Positions 16,242 through 26,191 of a stretch of 64,000 bases of DNA are shown piece after piece. The notes below the pieces were generated by a model. The model did not search any database. It was given only the letters and a program-made list of their open reading frames with translations, and was not told where the DNA came from. The position numbers and the translations under genes were made by a program. Position 1 is the first letter of the stretch; each line of letters begins with the position of its first letter. This DNA is from Cohaesibacter haloalkalitolerans (GTDB lineage: Bacteria; Pseudomonadota; Alphaproteobacteria; Rhizobiales; Cohaesibacteraceae), in NCBI RefSeq assembly GCF_003574655.1, contig NZ_QNUM01000002.1, positions 62,001-126,000 on the forward strand, in the 5' to 3' direction.

Positions 16242-17405
16242 ATGTCTTTCAGACGCATTATTTTTTGGACCCACCTTGTCGTGGGCGTAGCCACCGGCCT
16301 TGTCATTTTTGCGTTGGCCTTTACGGGCGTCATGTTGACCTATGAGGCGCAGATCAAGGCAGCCTTTGATCCATCGGTTGCTCCGACAGCCGACTATACC
16401 GAGATGATGTCGGCTGACGACATCATGAAGATCGCCCAACCGGCATTTCCGGGCGAGACCGCCACGCTCAATTTCTACAGCGATGCGTCAAAGCCGGTTT
16501 CTGTGTCTGCCGGACGGCATGAAGCCAAGCTGATCGATCCCTACAGCGGCGCCTTCATCGAGGCAGACAGCAATCCGACTGAAGGTTTCTTCGGACTGAT
16601 GGAAAACATTCACCGCAATCTGGCGATGGGCTTCGACTCCGCCGGCAGCCAGATGGTCAAGATCAGCAACGTCGCCTTCCTGTTCATCATCCTGTCGGGT
16701 ATCTATCTATGGCTGCCGCGCAAATGGAAATGGTCCTTCATCAGGCAGAAGATCTTCTTCCAGAAAATGCCGACCGCCAAGGCGCGCGACTTCAACTGGC
16801 ACCATGTCTTTTCCTTCTGGGTGGTGATCCCGCTAGTGGCGGTGGTCGGCTCCGGGGCCGTGCTGTCCTATCAGTGGGCCAACAATCTGGTGTTTGCCGC
16901 AGCGGGCCTTGAAGCGCCACAGGGGCGCGGACAGGGCAAGGGCATGTGGGCCAAGAGCTCAGGTGGCGGTACTTCCTCGCTGCCTGCCGAGCAGTTGGTT
17001 TCCTTCCAGTCCATTCTGGACAAGGCAGAGGGCGTGGAAAGCAACTGGAAGACCATTTCCATCATCGTTCCGGCCTCTGATCAGGCCAAGACGGTCGATG
17101 TGCTGATCGACACCGGCAATGGCAAACAGGGTGCAACCCAGCAGACCATCACCTATGATCGCGAGAGTGGCGAGGTTGCTTCGGTCAAAGGGCCGGATGA
17201 AATGGCCACCCCGACCCAGTCGCTGCGGCGCTACATCCGCTTCCTGCACACCGGCGAGGTCTATGGGGTAATCGGGCAGACCCTCGCGGGTATCGCATCT
17301 CTGGCCTGCCTGTTCCTCGTCTGGACCGGCTTTGCCCTGGCCTGGCGGCGCCTCATCTCGCCGCTGTTCCGGCCAAAGGCCAAACCGACGCTTAGCATGC
17401 GCTAG
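16242..17405 (+). CDS. PepSY-associated transmembrane protein (PiuB/FoxB-like)
   Basis: 387-residue inner-membrane protein. The family plan is clear: a first helix (TGLVIFALAFTGVMLTYE), a large periplasmic part with PepSY-like repeats, a second helix pair around VAFLFIILSGIYLWLPRKWK, NWHHVFSFWVVIPLV as the third, and a last helix before the C-terminus. Relatives are often tied to siderophore uptake or ferric reduction, but no receptor is next to it. The ATG at 16242 follows GGAG eight bases upstream and is preferred over the upstream in-frame codon at 16224. Confidence 0.82.
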   Translation: MSFRRIIFWTHLVVGVATGLVIFALAFTGVMLTYEAQIKAAFDPSVAPTADYTEMMSADDIMKIAQPAFPGETATLNFYSDASKPVSVSAGRHEAKLIDPYSGAFIEADSNPTEGFFGLMENIHRNLAMGFDSAGSQMVKISNVAFLFIILSGIYLWLPRKWKWSFIRQKIFFQKMPTAKARDFNWHHVFSFWVVIPLVAVVGSGAVLSYQWANNLVFAAAGLEAPQGRGQGKGMWAKSSGGGTSSLPAEQLVSFQSILDKAEGVESNWKTISIIVPASDQAKTVDVLIDTGNGKQGATQQTITYDRESGEVASVKGPDEMATPTQSLRRYIRFLHTGEVYGVIGQTLAGIASLACLFLVWTGFALAWRRLISPLFRPKAKPTLSMR

Positions 17406-17455
17406 GCCATCGGACACATTGTGGGCCCCTTCCGCACAAGCGGGTGGGCAAGCGA

Positions 17456-17490
17456 AACCCGCAGAGCTTTTTAAGGCTCTGCGGGTTTTT
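17456..17490 (+). terminator. Intrinsic terminator after PepSY gene
   Basis: AACCCGCAGAGC (17456-17467) pairs perfectly with GCTCTGCGGGTT (17476-17487) and is followed by T residues. It lies 50 bases past the PepSY stop and before the convergent ribB gene. Confidence 0.88.
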
Positions 17491-17519
17491 CATTGTTGCT
17501 CAATAGCGGACGGGTCTGC

Positions 17520-18623
17520 TCAGATGATATCCGTGCCCGAGATCTCAAGGCCAAAACCATCCAGCCCCACATAAGTGCGCTCGCGAGACGACAGCAGACG
17601 GATAGAGGAAATGCCAAGGTCTTTCAGGATCTGCGCGCCAAGCCCGATGTCGCGCCAGCTATTCTCGCGGCCTTTTGCACTTTTATGCTCTTCATTCTGG
17701 GCCAGTTCCAGAGCGTCACGCGGGCGCATGGAGCCAGTGGCCACACAAGGCGAGCCATCACGCAAATAGACAAGAACGCCACGATCAGCGGCAAATCTCT
17801 CGGAAATCTTGTCAAGAGTGCCGGAGGTGCCGAAAATGTCGGCCAGCACGTTTTCCTGATGGATACGAACCGGAATGTCCTTGCCATCGCGGATATCGCC
17901 GAAAATCAGGGCGACATGTTCCATATCATCGAACTTGGCCTTGAAGGTCACAGCGCGGGCCGGGCCGAAACGGGTGTCGATCTGGAAGTCTTCAATGCGG
18001 TCAACCAGACGCTCGATGCGCTGACGATAGGCGATGAGGTCGGCAACGGATACATGGGTGATGCCATGCTCTTTGGCAAAGGCGATAATGTCCGGGCCTT
18101 TCTTGACCGTGCCATCATCATTGACCAGCTCGGAAATCACACCAACCGGAGGCAGGCCAGCCAGATTGCAAAGGTCAACAGCTGCTTCGGTATGGCCGGA
18201 ACGGACCAGCACGCCGCCTTCCTTGGCGATCAGCGGGAAGATATGACCAGGGCGGACGAAATCGGTGGCACTGGAGTTGCCATTGGCAAGGCCATGCACG
18301 GTGATGCTGCGTTCTTCGGCAGAAATGCCCGTGGTGGTGCCATGCTTGAAGTCCACCGATACGGTGAAGGCCGTCGAGAGCGGCGCATCATTGTGCGCAA
18401 CCATCGGGGTCAGGTTGAGGCGGCGGGCATTCTCGCCCGTCATTGGCGCACAGACGATGCCTGAGCTGTGGCGAATGATGAAGCCCATCTGTTCAGGGGT
18501 GATCTTGGTCGCGGCAACGATCAGATCGCCTTCGTTTTCACGATCGTCATCGTCGGTGACGACCACCATTTCCCCTTTTTCAAATGCGCGAATGGCTTGC
18601 GCAACCCGTTCCATGTCGGCCAT
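17520..18623 (-). CDS. ribB: 3,4-dihydroxy-2-butanone-4-phosphate synthase with degenerate GTP cyclohydrolase II-like domain
   Basis: Makes the four-carbon unit of riboflavin from ribulose 5-phosphate. Residues 1-205 are the RibB domain with DDDDRENEGDLI, HSSGIVCAPMT and RSGHTEAAVDLC. Residues 210-367 have the outline of GTP cyclohydrolase II (EHVALIFGDIRDGKDIPVRI) but the zinc-binding cysteines found in active RibA are absent, so only the RibB activity is expected. That tail form is common in alphaproteobacteria. It lies downstream of aroC on the same strand with a 171-base gap; I see no FMN riboswitch in that gap. Confidence 0.93.
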   Translation of the reverse strand: MADMERVAQAIRAFEKGEMVVVTDDDDRENEGDLIVAATKITPEQMGFIIRHSSGIVCAPMTGENARRLNLTPMVAHNDAPLSTAFTVSVDFKHGTTTGISAEERSITVHGLANGNSSATDFVRPGHIFPLIAKEGGVLVRSGHTEAAVDLCNLAGLPPVGVISELVNDDGTVKKGPDIIAFAKEHGITHVSVADLIAYRQRIERLVDRIEDFQIDTRFGPARAVTFKAKFDDMEHVALIFGDIRDGKDIPVRIHQENVLADIFGTSGTLDKISERFAADRGVLVYLRDGSPCVATGSMRPRDALELAQNEEHKSAKGRENSWRDIGLGAQILKDLGISSIRLLSSRERTYVGLDGFGLEISGTDII

Positions 18624-18794
18624 GTCGTTACTGTCCTCGTTGTTGTTATCCGTTGTCCGGTGCTGGTTTGCTCTTGTTGTTATTCTGCTTGTTCCGGGAG
18701 GCCTCGACCCTGCGTATTGACCCAGTACCGGTCAACGAGAGAGCGACAGTGTCCCTGCGGCCTAGACATAGTCCTTGTCCGCGAAAAAACAATC

Positions 18795-19889
18795 CTACAT
18801 TCCGCCCTGTTGTGCCCGATGCAGCAGCGTGTGGTCGGCCAGAACCAGCGCCAGCATGGCCTCGCCAACCGGCACAGCGCGGATGCCCACGCAAGGGTCG
18901 TGGCGTCCCTTGGTCATGACATCCACTTCCTCGCCGGAGCGGGTGATAGACTTTTTCGGGGTCAGGATGGAACTGGTTGGCTTGATGGCAAAGCGCACCA
19001 CGACATCCTGCCCGCTGGCGATACCGCCAAGGATACCTCCTGCGTGATTGGAGAGAAACTCCGGCTGTCCGTCCGGCCCGATGCGCATTTCATCGGCATT
19101 TTCTTCACCTGTCAGACAAGCTGCGTTGAATCCTTCACCGATCTCGACACCCTTGACCGCGTTGATCGACATCATCGCACTGGCGATATCCTGATCGAGC
19201 TTGGCATAGATCGGCGCGCCCAAGCCGGCAGGAACGCCAGAGGCAACAATCTCGATCACCGCGCCGATGGAGGAGCCAGATTTGCGGATACCGTCAAGAT
19301 AGTCGGCAAAGAAGGCCGCAGCCTCCTTGTCCGGGCAGAAGAAGGGATTGTTGTTAACCTCGTCCCAGTCCCAGTTGGCGCGATTGATCTTGTGCGGGCC
19401 CATTTGCACCAGAGCGCCGCGGATCGTGATGTCGGGAATGACCTTGCGGGCAACGGCACCGGCAGCAACGCGCATGGCGGTTTCGCGAGCCGAGGAGCGG
19501 CCACCGCCACGATAGTCGCGGATGCCGTATTTGGCATCATAGGTGAAGTCGGCATGGCCGGGACGATAGCGTTCGGCAATGTCGCCATAGTCCTTGGAGC
19601 GCTGGTCGGTGTTGTGAATGATGAGGCTGATCGAGGTACCGGTGGTCACCTGCTCACCGGTCTGGGGATGAGCGAAGACGCCGGACAGGATGTCCACCTG
19701 ATCGGCTTCCTGCCGCTGGGTGGTATAGCGCGACTGGCCCGGACGGCGACGGTCCAGGTCCTTCTGGATGTCCTCGCGGGTCAGGCCGATCAGCGAAGGG
19801 CAACCGTCGACGGTGCAGCCAATGGCCGGCCCGTGGCTTTCCCCCCAGGTGGTAACGCGAAAGAGGTGTCCGAAACTGTTATGTGACAT
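18795..19889 (-). CDS. aroC: Chorismate synthase
   Basis: FMN-dependent last step of the shikimate pathway, from EPSP to chorismate. 364 residues, with the N-terminal [20 protein letters not shown] signature, the central [20 protein letters not shown] motif, and the C-terminal [18 protein letters not shown] block. All are intact and length is standard. The aroC, ribB and nearby fabI order is frequent in Rhizobiales. Confidence 0.97.
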   Translation of the reverse strand: MSHNSFGHLFRVTTWGESHGPAIGCTVDGCPSLIGLTREDIQKDLDRRRPGQSRYTTQRQEADQVDILSGVFAHPQTGEQVTTGTSISLIIHNTDQRSKDYGDIAERYRPGHADFTYDAKYGIRDYRGGGRSSARETAMRVAAGAVARKVIPDITIRGALVQMGPHKINRANWDWDEVNNNPFFCPDKEAAAFFADYLDGIRKSGSSIGAVIEIVASGVPAGLGAPIYAKLDQDIASAMMSINAVKGVEIGEGFNAACLTGEENADEMRIGPDGQPEFLSNHAGGILGGIASGQDVVVRFAIKPTSSILTPKKSITRSGEEVDVMTKGRHDPCVGIRAVPVGEAMLALVLADHTLLHRAQQGGM

Positions 19890-20343
19890 GTGTGGCGGGC
19901 TTCCCGTCTCTAGCGATCATCCGAGATGCGTGGCATATCGGCACCGACGGGAACCCTGTCCCCGAAGCCCCATGCCCATGCACGACGTCTCGCGACCGGG
20001 CGTACCGCAGCCGTTGCTGTGCACGCCAAGATAAATCCAACGAAACTGTCATAAAGAGCAAGGAGGAAAAGGTCAAACGCCTGAGCACATTTAAGCGCAT
20101 ATTTAGGGGCGTATTTATGCTCATGCCAGCTCAGAGACCAGCTCTGGGGCCAGCTCTGGGGCCAGCTCTGATACCAGCTCTGGGCTGTGGTCGGGGTGGA
20201 TACGCGACCAAGCGCACCCATTCCCGAGAATCCCGGGCGGGTATGCCTAGCGGCGGCGCTGATCACATTCAGGAGGAGGCGGAAGACGCGCTTGCCAGCA
20301 GCGTCTTCCTAATATTCGACCGAATGCTGAGCATCAGAGCCCG
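19890..20343. other. Intergenic region with repeats
   Basis: About 450 bases between aroC and the secreted protein gene. It contains the tandem 12-base repeat listed separately and a short region of imperfect TTTA-rich repetition (about 20090-20125). Open frames exist on both strands but consist mostly of the repeats. No gene is supported. Confidence 0.4.
20137..20185. repeat. Tandem 12-base repeat, about four copies
   Basis: Four consecutive copies of a (G/A)CCAGCTCTGGG-type unit, with two exact CCAGCTCTGGGG copies in the middle. Each unit contains the palindrome CCAGCTCTGG in part. Being a multiple of three, it keeps open frames on both strands (for example QSWPQSWPQSW on the minus strand), but there is no gene signal around it. 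Confidence 0.7.
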
Positions 20344-20871
20344 CTATTTGGCAAAGGTCGTGGACCAGTAACGGTTGCCCTTGCCGATGATCTTGTTGCC
20401 CACCTTCTGGCCACAGTCCCGCATGGTCTTGTGTGTCCAGTCTCGGGCACCGCTGACGCCGTTGTAGAGGACCATGGTGATCTGGTCATCATTCTTGTAA
20501 AGCTCATAGGTCGTGTAGATATGGCGGCTCTGTTTGGGGCTGCGCATGGAAACCCGTTCATAGAGATGGACGCGCCCTCCGCGCGTATCACTCAGGGTTT
20601 CGTAGCTCCAGTAGTCACCCAACTGGCCCTTGTTGGCACTGCCGATGTTGAACACCACTTCCTTGTCGGGAAAGCGCGGATCGATCCGGGAGATGGATCC
20701 CGATCCGGCCTTGAAGTGGTAGTCGCGCCCCGATGATTCATTGCCACCGCTGCAATAAAAGGAGCTTCCAGCCAATGCACTGACGATATCCTCGGAGGCA
20801 GCCGAGGCACCATGTGAGACCATGACACCACACACCAGTATCATGCCGGCAAGTTTCTTCGATATCCTCAT
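20344..20871 (-). CDS. Secreted protein of unknown function
   Basis: 175 residues with a typical signal peptide: MRISKKLAGMILVCGVMVSH, then ending GASA before AASEDI. The mature part has two cysteines (CSGG and RDCGQK) that could form a disulfide and is rich in polar and aromatic residues (SRHIYTTYELYKND). Starting at 20871 gives the signal peptide directly; earlier in-frame codons do not. I do not recognise the family. Confidence 0.6.
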   Translation of the reverse strand: MRISKKLAGMILVCGVMVSHGASAASEDIVSALAGSSFYCSGGNESSGRDYHFKAGSGSISRIDPRFPDKEVVFNIGSANKGQLGDYWSYETLSDTRGGRVHLYERVSMRSPKQSRHIYTTYELYKNDDQITMVLYNGVSGARDWTHKTMRDCGQKVGNKIIGKGNRYWSTTFAK

Positions 20872-21133
20872 TTCCAAGCTTCCCCAGACACACGGGTTTG
20901 GAAACCGTGTCTTAAGCTGATTTTGTTGAGATTCCCGTTTGCCGGGGAACATTATCAAAAGCTTCCTAAATTTTCGTCAGGAGCCGGGGGTAAATTTGAG
21001 AAAGATTTATCTATAACTTGAGTCAACGAGTGCGTGCATGGCAGAAATCTGCGCGTTTTCTTGCGACTCTTATTTCAAACATTTGAATAAACTGAAGAAA
21101 TATGTGCCACATGATCAGGCAGAAATGGCGAGA

Positions 21134-21730
21134 TCAGATCCAGCTCGCCTCCTGACCATCCCAGAAATAAATCTTGTCTTGTGGGGTTTTCAGCAACGGA
21201 GCTTCGAGTTCAGGCACTTTTTCCAGGAAATAGCGCACGATACGCAACACGCCGCCATGGCCGATGACCACTGTCGGCTTGTCCAGATTGTGGAACCAGC
21301 CTCCGACCCGCTCGGACAGCATCTGATAGCTTTCACCGTTTGGCATGCAGGTGCGCCATTTGTCCTTCTCGCGTTCCCAATAGAGCTCCGGCTCGCGTTC
21401 CTTGATCTCCTCCAGCGTCCAGCCTTCCCAGTCGCCGAAGGAAAATTCGATCAGCTTGTCTTCAAAAGTGACACTCCTGGCCCACTCGCTGCCTGACCAG
21501 CCAGCCTCTTCCATCACCAGCGCCAGCGTCTGGCGGGTGCGCGTCATCGGACTGCAGAACAGATTGGCTTCGGAAGGATCGGGGAGGATTTCGGCCAGCA
21601 CTCGCCCGTTGCGACGCGCCTGCCCCTCACCCTTCACATTGAGCGGAATGTCCTTCTGGCCCTGATACCGATATTCGGCGTTCCAGTCGGTTTCACCATG
21701 GCGAATGTAGTAAATGGGCGGGATCGGCAT
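21134..21730 (-). CDS. Histidine phosphatase family protein (phosphoglycerate-mutase-like)
   Basis: 198 residues. The catalytic YYIRHGETDWNAEYRYQG block gives the phosphorylated histidine; NLFCSPMTRTRQTL and VVIGHGGVLRIVR supply the other active-site arginine and histidine. The ATG at 21730 is five bases after AAGGAG; two upstream in-frame codons are closer or overlap it. Cofactor-dependent mutase or phosphatase; the substrate is unknown. This gene is commonly next to fabI in Rhizobiales. Confidence 0.9.
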   Translation of the reverse strand: MPIPPIYYIRHGETDWNAEYRYQGQKDIPLNVKGEGQARRNGRVLAEILPDPSEANLFCSPMTRTRQTLALVMEEAGWSGSEWARSVTFEDKLIEFSFGDWEGWTLEEIKEREPELYWEREKDKWRTCMPNGESYQMLSERVGGWFHNLDKPTVVIGHGGVLRIVRYFLEKVPELEAPLLKTPQDKIYFWDGQEASWI

Positions 21731-21878
21731 CATCTCTCCTTGGTGCATGCGGTTGGCTCGTTCGGTTGAGGCCAGAGGCTCGGTCCGGGTCCGGCGCTGG
21801 CGGCAAAGTGTTCAGCCTTCCATCCTGAGCGCGGGTCACCCTTAAGGGCCCTTCAGTTTGATGCCGTCTTTAGGCCAT

Positions 21879-21924
21879 AAAAAAGCATCCGCGGCAACTG
21901 CCAAATTTGGCAGACCACGGATGC
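21879..21924 (-). terminator. Intrinsic terminator after fabI
   Basis: On the minus strand GCATCCGTGG pairs with CCGCGGATGC (one mismatch), with a nested palindrome CTGCCAAATTTGGCAG in the middle, followed by TTTTTT. It lies about 70 bases past the fabI stop. Confidence 0.85.
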
Positions 21925-21991
21925 ATAATGCGGCAGCTATAGCAAGGCCCGGACGAAACCGGGCCTTGAAAGACGGGAAAGACGACGGCGC

Positions 21992-22801
21992 CTAAACGGT
22001 GATGTCCGGAGCGTCGACAGCCTTCATGCCGACAACATGGTAGCCAGCATCCACATGGTGGATTTCGCCGGTTACGCCACGTGCAAAGTCGGACAGCAAA
22101 TAGACGGCGGAATCACCGACTTCCTCGATGGAAACAACACGGCGCAGCGGCGAGTTGTATTCGTTCCATTTGAGGATGTAGCGGAAGTCGCCGATGCCGG
22201 AAGCAGCAAGGGTCTTGATTGGCCCTGCGGAAATGGCATTGACACGGATGTTGTTCTTGCCCAGATCTTCGGCCAGATATTTGACCGAGGTTTCCAGAGC
22301 AGACTTGGCAACGCCCATGACGTTGTAGTGCGGCATGACCTTTTCAGCACCATAATAGGTGAGGGTCAGCAGCGAGCCGCCTTCCGGCATGAGCTTTTCG
22401 GCGCGCTGGGCGATTGCCGTGAAGGAATAGGCCGAAATGAACATCGACTGGGTGAAGTTTTCGGCAGTGGTGTCGATGTAGCGGCCGGTCAGTTCGTCCT
22501 TGTCGGAGAAGGCAATGCAGTGCACGACAAAATCAATTGTGCCCCACTCTTCGGCCAGATTGGAGAAAACGGCATCGATCGTTGCACCATCGGTCACGTC
22601 GCAATGTCCCACCACAAGGGCATCAAGCTGTTCGGCGAGCGGCTCTACACGCTTCTTCATTGCATCACCCTGATAGGTCAGGGCCAGCTCCGCGCCAGCG
22701 TCCTTGCAGGCTTTGGCAATGCCCCAGGCGATGGAACGGTTGTTGGCAACACCCATAATCAGGCCGCGTTTGCCCTTCATCAATTGTGGTTTGTCAGACA
22801 T
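21992..22801 (-). CDS. fabI: Enoyl-[acyl-carrier-protein] reductase (NADH)
   Basis: Last reduction of each fatty-acid elongation cycle. 269 residues of the short-chain dehydrogenase fold with the FabI-type nucleotide motif GVANNRSIAWGIAKA and the catalytic Y159-x6-K166 pair in HYNVMGVAKSALE. The ATG at 22801 follows AGAGG; earlier codons in frame are not part of the family. It is the target of triclosan in other bacteria. Confidence 0.97.
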   Translation of the reverse strand: MSDKPQLMKGKRGLIMGVANNRSIAWGIAKACKDAGAELALTYQGDAMKKRVEPLAEQLDALVVGHCDVTDGATIDAVFSNLAEEWGTIDFVVHCIAFSDKDELTGRYIDTTAENFTQSMFISAYSFTAIAQRAEKLMPEGGSLLTLTYYGAEKVMPHYNVMGVAKSALETSVKYLAEDLGKNNIRVNAISAGPIKTLAASGIGDFRYILKWNEYNSPLRRVVSIEEVGDSAVYLLSDFARGVTGEIHHVDAGYHVVGMKAVDAPDITV

Positions 22802-23465
22802 AGGAACCTCTTGATTCTGTCGCGAGTGTCTCGCGTAATTCTGTGCCCCGCAGCCATCAGCGGTCAGGGCCAAGTAAGCCGGATGGTTGCAGTTTAAACC
22901 CTGCCAAGGCCTGTTCCTGAAGCAGCCCTGATAAAACTACCAGAAATGAATGCTGGAAACAGTGATCGGCGGAAGGTTGACAGGGCAATTTCCTGCCTCC
23001 ATGGCCCCCCACCATGGCCTTCGTGCAAACCATCACGAGATATGTGTGGCCTTTATCAACCATGTTGCAACAAAATTGCAATGCCTAAATTCAGGTGCGA
23101 TCATACGGCTGTGCTCAATATTTGTTACAGATTCTTAACCGCGCCGTATGGCAAAGCCCCATTTGTGACGCCCGGTTCGGGTGGCTCCGTTCCTGCAGAA
23201 TAATGACAGGCGTGAAAATACGGATATGCATACCTCCCCCTAGAAGACGAACGGCATTAGCTCGTTCGGCACGAACCAGCCGTGCGACACGGCAGAGCCA
23301 ACCGAGGGAGACTGAACAAGACAGACACGAGACAGGCGTGAAGCTGGCACAAGGCTGGCATGAAACCGGCGCAAAAAGGCAGGGCACCCGCTGACGCGGA
23401 CATCCTGCCTCTGATTATCATTGCGCCCTCCTGCCGGTTGAGCCCGACAGGAAAACGGCTAAGTT
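22802..23465. other. Non-coding gap upstream of fabI
   Basis: About 660 bases upstream of fabI and downstream of the TetR gene (both minus strand). The part near fabI must hold its promoter. There is some loosely repeated GGCGTGAA/GGCTGGCA sequence around 23330-23390. I see no gene, RNA or terminator I can support. Confidence 0.4.
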
Positions 23466-24164
23466 TCACGCGATGGCCGAGATCTGCATGCGGCTTCTGG
23501 GCTGGTCCGGCAGAAATTGATATCCTGCAAGGACACCCTCCAACGCGACGCCAAGACGCTGCTGCAAATCGAAACTGCGTTCGTCATTCAGCCACAGCTG
23601 CCCCATCCCGAAGAGGATGGACAGCATGATGTTGCTGATATCTTGCGGTTTCAAGAGATCGCTAACCTGCTTCTTGTCCCGGGCGGCGGAAAACAGCCGT
23701 TCCAGGGTATAGGTCAGTTGCGAGATGGCGCATTTGTTGCCCCGTCCCGATGCTTCGACCATGGGCAGTTCTGCCTCTGCGGCAATACTGCGCTGACAGA
23801 TCAAGGTCAGCCACACACCCGGCGAACGCTCGAAACTGGCCCCCATCTGGAAGATGACGTCCTGAAGCAGATTGATCGGATCGCTCCACATTTCGGAACG
23901 ACCGATCAGCAGTTTCAGTTCATCGATCACCCGCAGGTTGGCTTCCTCGAGAATTGCCCGATGCAATTGCTGCTTTGATCGAAAATGCCGGAAAATTGCC
24001 GGCTGAGAAATGCCTACCTTGTAGGCAAGTTCCGTTGTTGACAGCGACAAGTGTCCTGACGCGGCGATACAATCGAACGCAGCGTTCACGATCTCGAGCT
24101 GTCTTCTGGCGCTGTTCATACGTTGAACAGGCCTCTTTCTTGAAGATGAACCCATATTAGGCAT
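23466..24164 (-). CDS. TetR-family transcriptional regulator
   Basis: 232 residues. The helix-turn-helix is LSTTELAYKVGISQPAIFRH (about residues 40-60) followed by FRSKQQLHRAILEEA, the classic TetR continuation. The C-terminal ligand domain has no recognised signature. The ATG at 24164 has AAGGGGA eight bases upstream and is preferred over a TTG at 24194. It is divergent from the FAD oxidase gene 536 bases away and may regulate it or fabI-linked lipid functions; this is only context. Confidence 0.88.
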   Translation of the reverse strand: MPNMGSSSRKRPVQRMNSARRQLEIVNAAFDCIAASGHLSLSTTELAYKVGISQPAIFRHFRSKQQLHRAILEEANLRVIDELKLLIGRSEMWSDPINLLQDVIFQMGASFERSPGVWLTLICQRSIAAEAELPMVEASGRGNKCAISQLTYTLERLFSAARDKKQVSDLLKPQDISNIMLSILFGMGQLWLNDERSFDLQQRLGVALEGVLAGYQFLPDQPRSRMQISAIA

Positions 24165-24700
24165 CCAGCTGTCCCCTTGCTGTGATGCAGACAAATAGCA
24201 ATAGGCAATATTTTATATATATTTATTTGGCAAATGCTATGGGGTATGCAAATAAGTTGCCGAATATCATGGCTTCTGCGTCACTTTAGGCAACATCAAA
24301 CGATTTACCTGTGCGTAACTCTTCCCCAAAAGTATGATTTTGCCTTGGGTATTTACGCCCGGGTCCGGCACACGAGTCGCAGAGAGTTGCCATTTATTGC
24401 AATGTCTTCCCGATATTCCATCAGGCTTCCATGGCAAAGAAGTCGTCAAGACTAGACTGTAGTATTTCTTGCAAGGACAGGAACAGGCTCTGGCAACCGG
24501 ATGATGCGCATTGGCAGCCCTCAGCTCCGCCAGCCAGTCGCCTTCCCCCATCGTCCCTTATCTTCCCTCCCGAGGCATTCTCCACGTCCAAGTTGCTTTT
24601 CAGCCCGAGTTACTTCTGATAAGTTGGCCACAACAGACCCACCCCGGGGACCAACGACAGCGCTTGTTGTCTTGCCCCTCTCTATCAAGCGAAGCTGCCA
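24165..24700. other. Divergent region between TetR and FAD oxidase
   Basis: The TetR-proximal part is AT-rich (about 24195-24225). A perfect palindrome ATTTG-G-CAAAT at 24225-24235, 61 bases upstream of the TetR start, is a candidate operator. The remaining 450 bases show no gene or repeat. Confidence 0.4.
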
Positions 24701-26191
24701 GTGAAGAATCCTACCCTATCGCCAAACACGTCAGGGCACAGCCCTGTCGATCAAGCCGTCATCGATCAGTTCAAGGCCCTGCTGGGCGAGCAGCATTGCC
24801 TGACGAGCCATGCCGATACCGATCCCTATTGCCACGAATGGCGCGACAAGTTTGTCGGCAAGACAGCACTGGTGCTGAAGCCGGGCAGCACGGCCGAGGT
24901 GAGCGCGGTCATGAAGCTGGCCTACAGCCTCGATCTGGCCATCGTGCCGCAGGGGGGCAACACCGGTCTGGTTGGCGGGCAGATCCCGGACCAGAGCGGC
25001 AACCAGATCATTCTCTCCACCGAGCGGCTCAACCGCATCCGCCAGCTTGATCCGGACAGCAACGTGGCAATCGTCGAGTCAGGTGTCATTCTTGAGCAGT
25101 TGCAACGCGCAGCCGAAGAAGCCGACAGGCTGTTCCCGCTGACACTCGGCGCACAGGGGTCTTGCCAGATTGGCGGCAATCTTTCCACCAATGCCGGTGG
25201 CACCAGCGTGCTTTCCTACGGCAACAGCCGCGACATGGTGTTGGGGATCGAAGTGGTTCTGCCCGACGGGCGAATCCTCAACAGTCTGCGCACCCTGCGC
25301 AAGGACAACACCGGCTATGATCTCAAGCATCTGTTCATTGGGGCAGAGGGAACGCTGGGCATCATCACCGCCGCATCGCTGAAGCTCTATCCACGCCCCA
25401 TCGACCAGCAGGTCGCAATGTTCGGCGTGGCGACGCCAGAAGATGCCTTTTCACTGTTCATGCTGGCACGCCGCCATTCCGGCTCCATACTGACAGGCTT
25501 CGAGCTGATGCCGCGCATCGGCGTCGAATTTGCCATCAGGCACGCACAGGGCACCCGCGACATGATGGCCGAGCCACACCCGTGGTATTGCCTCATGGAG
25601 CTGTCGATCAACTCGCCTGCAGTCGATGGCCGGGCACTGATCGAGGCGATATTCGAGGAGGCCTTCGAAGCCGCCATCGTTGAAGACGCGGCGTTGGCGG
25701 AAAGCAGCCAGCAGGCGGCGGACTTCTGGCGGCTGCGCCATGGCATGAGCGAAGTGCAGAAAAATGAAGGCGGCTCGATCAAGCACGACATTTCCGTGCC
25801 GGTGAGCGCTGTTCCTGCGTTTCTGAGGCGGGCTATCCCGGCCTGCGAGGCAGCCATTCCGGGCTGCCGTCCCGTGCCCTTCGGCCATATGGGCGACGGC
25901 AACCTGCACTTCAACATCTCCCAGCCGATTGGCGCCGACCGGACAACCTTTCTTGCCCGTTGGGAAGAAATAAACGAGATGGTCCATGCCATTGTCACGG
26001 ACATGGGTGGCTCCATCTCGGCAGAGCATGGCATCGGTACTCTCAAGCGGGACCATCTGCCCGATGTCAAAGACCCGGTGGAAATGGAGCTGATGCGGCA
26101 GATCAAGGATCTTCTTGATCCCAAGGGGTTGATGAACCCTGACAAGCTGCTCAAGGCCGTTGCTGCCACGAAGAAGGAAACCAACCAATGA
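24701..26191 (+). CDS. FAD-linked oxidase, D-2-hydroxyacid dehydrogenase type (GlcD-like)
   Basis: 496-residue flavoprotein. The FAD_binding_4 (PCMH) domain shows VPQGGNTGLVGGQIPD and GNLSTNAGG and ends with TGYDLKHLFIGAEGTLGIIT. The FAD-oxidase C-terminal domain has PFGHMGDGNLHFN and SAEHGIGTLKRD. Likely substrates are D-2-hydroxyglutarate or D-lactate. The only start near the N-terminus is the GTG at 24701, with GAAG upstream. Its stop overlaps the next gene's start by four bases (ATGA), so the two are coupled. Confidence 0.92.
   Translation: MKNPTLSPNTSGHSPVDQAVIDQFKALLGEQHCLTSHADTDPYCHEWRDKFVGKTALVLKPGSTAEVSAVMKLAYSLDLAIVPQGGNTGLVGGQIPDQSGNQIILSTERLNRIRQLDPDSNVAIVESGVILEQLQRAAEEADRLFPLTLGAQGSCQIGGNLSTNAGGTSVLSYGNSRDMVLGIEVVLPDGRILNSLRTLRKDNTGYDLKHLFIGAEGTLGIITAASLKLYPRPIDQQVAMFGVATPEDAFSLFMLARRHSGSILTGFELMPRIGVEFAIRHAQGTRDMMAEPHPWYCLMELSINSPAVDGRALIEAIFEEAFEAAIVEDAALAESSQQAADFWRLRHGMSEVQKNEGGSIKHDISVPVSAVPAFLRRAIPACEAAIPGCRPVPFGHMGDGNLHFNISQPIGADRTTFLARWEEINEMVHAIVTDMGGSISAEHGIGTLKRDHLPDVKDPVEMELMRQIKDLLDPKGLMNPDKLLKAVAATKKETNQ

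Noticed and set aside
18624-18794. Possible FMN riboswitch upstream of ribB
   Set aside because: The gap is only 171 bases and I do not see the conserved multi-stem RFN core.
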